From the NCBI GenBank assembly GCA_936908745.1, contig CAKZFX010000015.1:248001-312000 (forward strand): a DNA stretch of 64,000 bases, given 5' to 3'. The notes under the pieces were generated by a model. That model was not told the DNA's origin, made no database searches, and was given only the letters and a program-made list of their open reading frames with translations. Position numbers and translations under genes: made by a program. Positions 63,990 to 64,000 of this stretch are shown here, piece by piece (positions within the stretch are counted from its first letter, which is position 1; the number at the start of each line of letters is the position of its first letter). This DNA comes from an uncultured Chitinophagaceae bacterium. Its GTDB lineage: Bacteria; Bacteroidota; Bacteroidia; Chitinophagales; Chitinophagaceae.

Positions 63990-64000
63990 AAAATCACAAA

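Overview
The window is chromosomal DNA from a Bacteroidota bacterium, most likely of the Chitinophagaceae. The evidence is the Bacteroidota-type dcw order without murF or ddl, an atpD-atpC pair split from the other ATP synthase genes, the type IX secretion gene porT next to the menaquinone methyltransferase gene, a protease with a type IX-like C-terminal domain, a carboxypeptidase-regulatory-like TonB receptor, and promoters of the TTTG...TAnnTTTG type. I found no tRNA, rRNA, CRISPR array, transposase or phage gene.

Layout. Positions 1-591 hold the end of an unrecognised gene. From 17,600 down to 756, all on the minus strand, lies the cell-wall and division cluster mraZ-rsmH-ftsL-ftsI-murE-mraY-murD-ftsW-murG-murC-ftsQ-ftsA-ftsZ. 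It has a three-repeat MraZ box at its head and a terminator after ftsZ. Lipid-linked peptidoglycan precursor synthesis, septal synthesis and Z-ring assembly are thus made from one transcription unit or a few. The divergent spacer 17,601-18,049 also carries DnaA-box-like sequences. Then come queA, a histidine kinase with no response regulator in the window, an AlgH/YqgE protein and a DUF4197 lipoprotein. A six-gene accessory stretch follows (22.3-29.9 kb): a His/Cys-rich small protein, an ABC ATPase, a TonB receptor, two ABC-2 permeases and a serpin-like lipoprotein. The first five of these lie between two identical 32-bp terminator sequences. Next are atpD-atpC (minus), a YCII protein with an ECF42-type sigma factor, an L,D-transpeptidase, an acyltransferase-like protein, dnaX, an M48 peptidase (minus), the pyruvate dehydrogenase E2 gene, an NfeD-like/flotillin pair, a GbsR-type regulator with membrane proteins and a TIGR01777 epimerase, a secreted metalloprotease, engB (minus), ubiE-porT, a RemB/Wzi-like outer-membrane protein (minus), a dihydroorotase, a MutS-like ATPase, an M1 aminopeptidase, an anchored hypothetical protein and a comM/yifB AAA+ gene. 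The right edge carries repeated ATGTCGAA sites.

The most unusual layer is not a gene. Many spacers are filled by degenerate arrays of short words (GACTCCC, CACATTTT, GCAGAT, CTTTGC, CGTTGTT, GCTCGCT), often as imperfect inverted pairs of about 30 bp around a short core. Related arrays are read in frame as linkers inside dnaX, queA and the E2 gene; dnaX and queA share an identical 18-bp stretch in the same frame. Second in interest is a lipoprotein at 28.9 kb whose C-terminal two thirds follow the serpin motif order, including a reactive-loop hinge.
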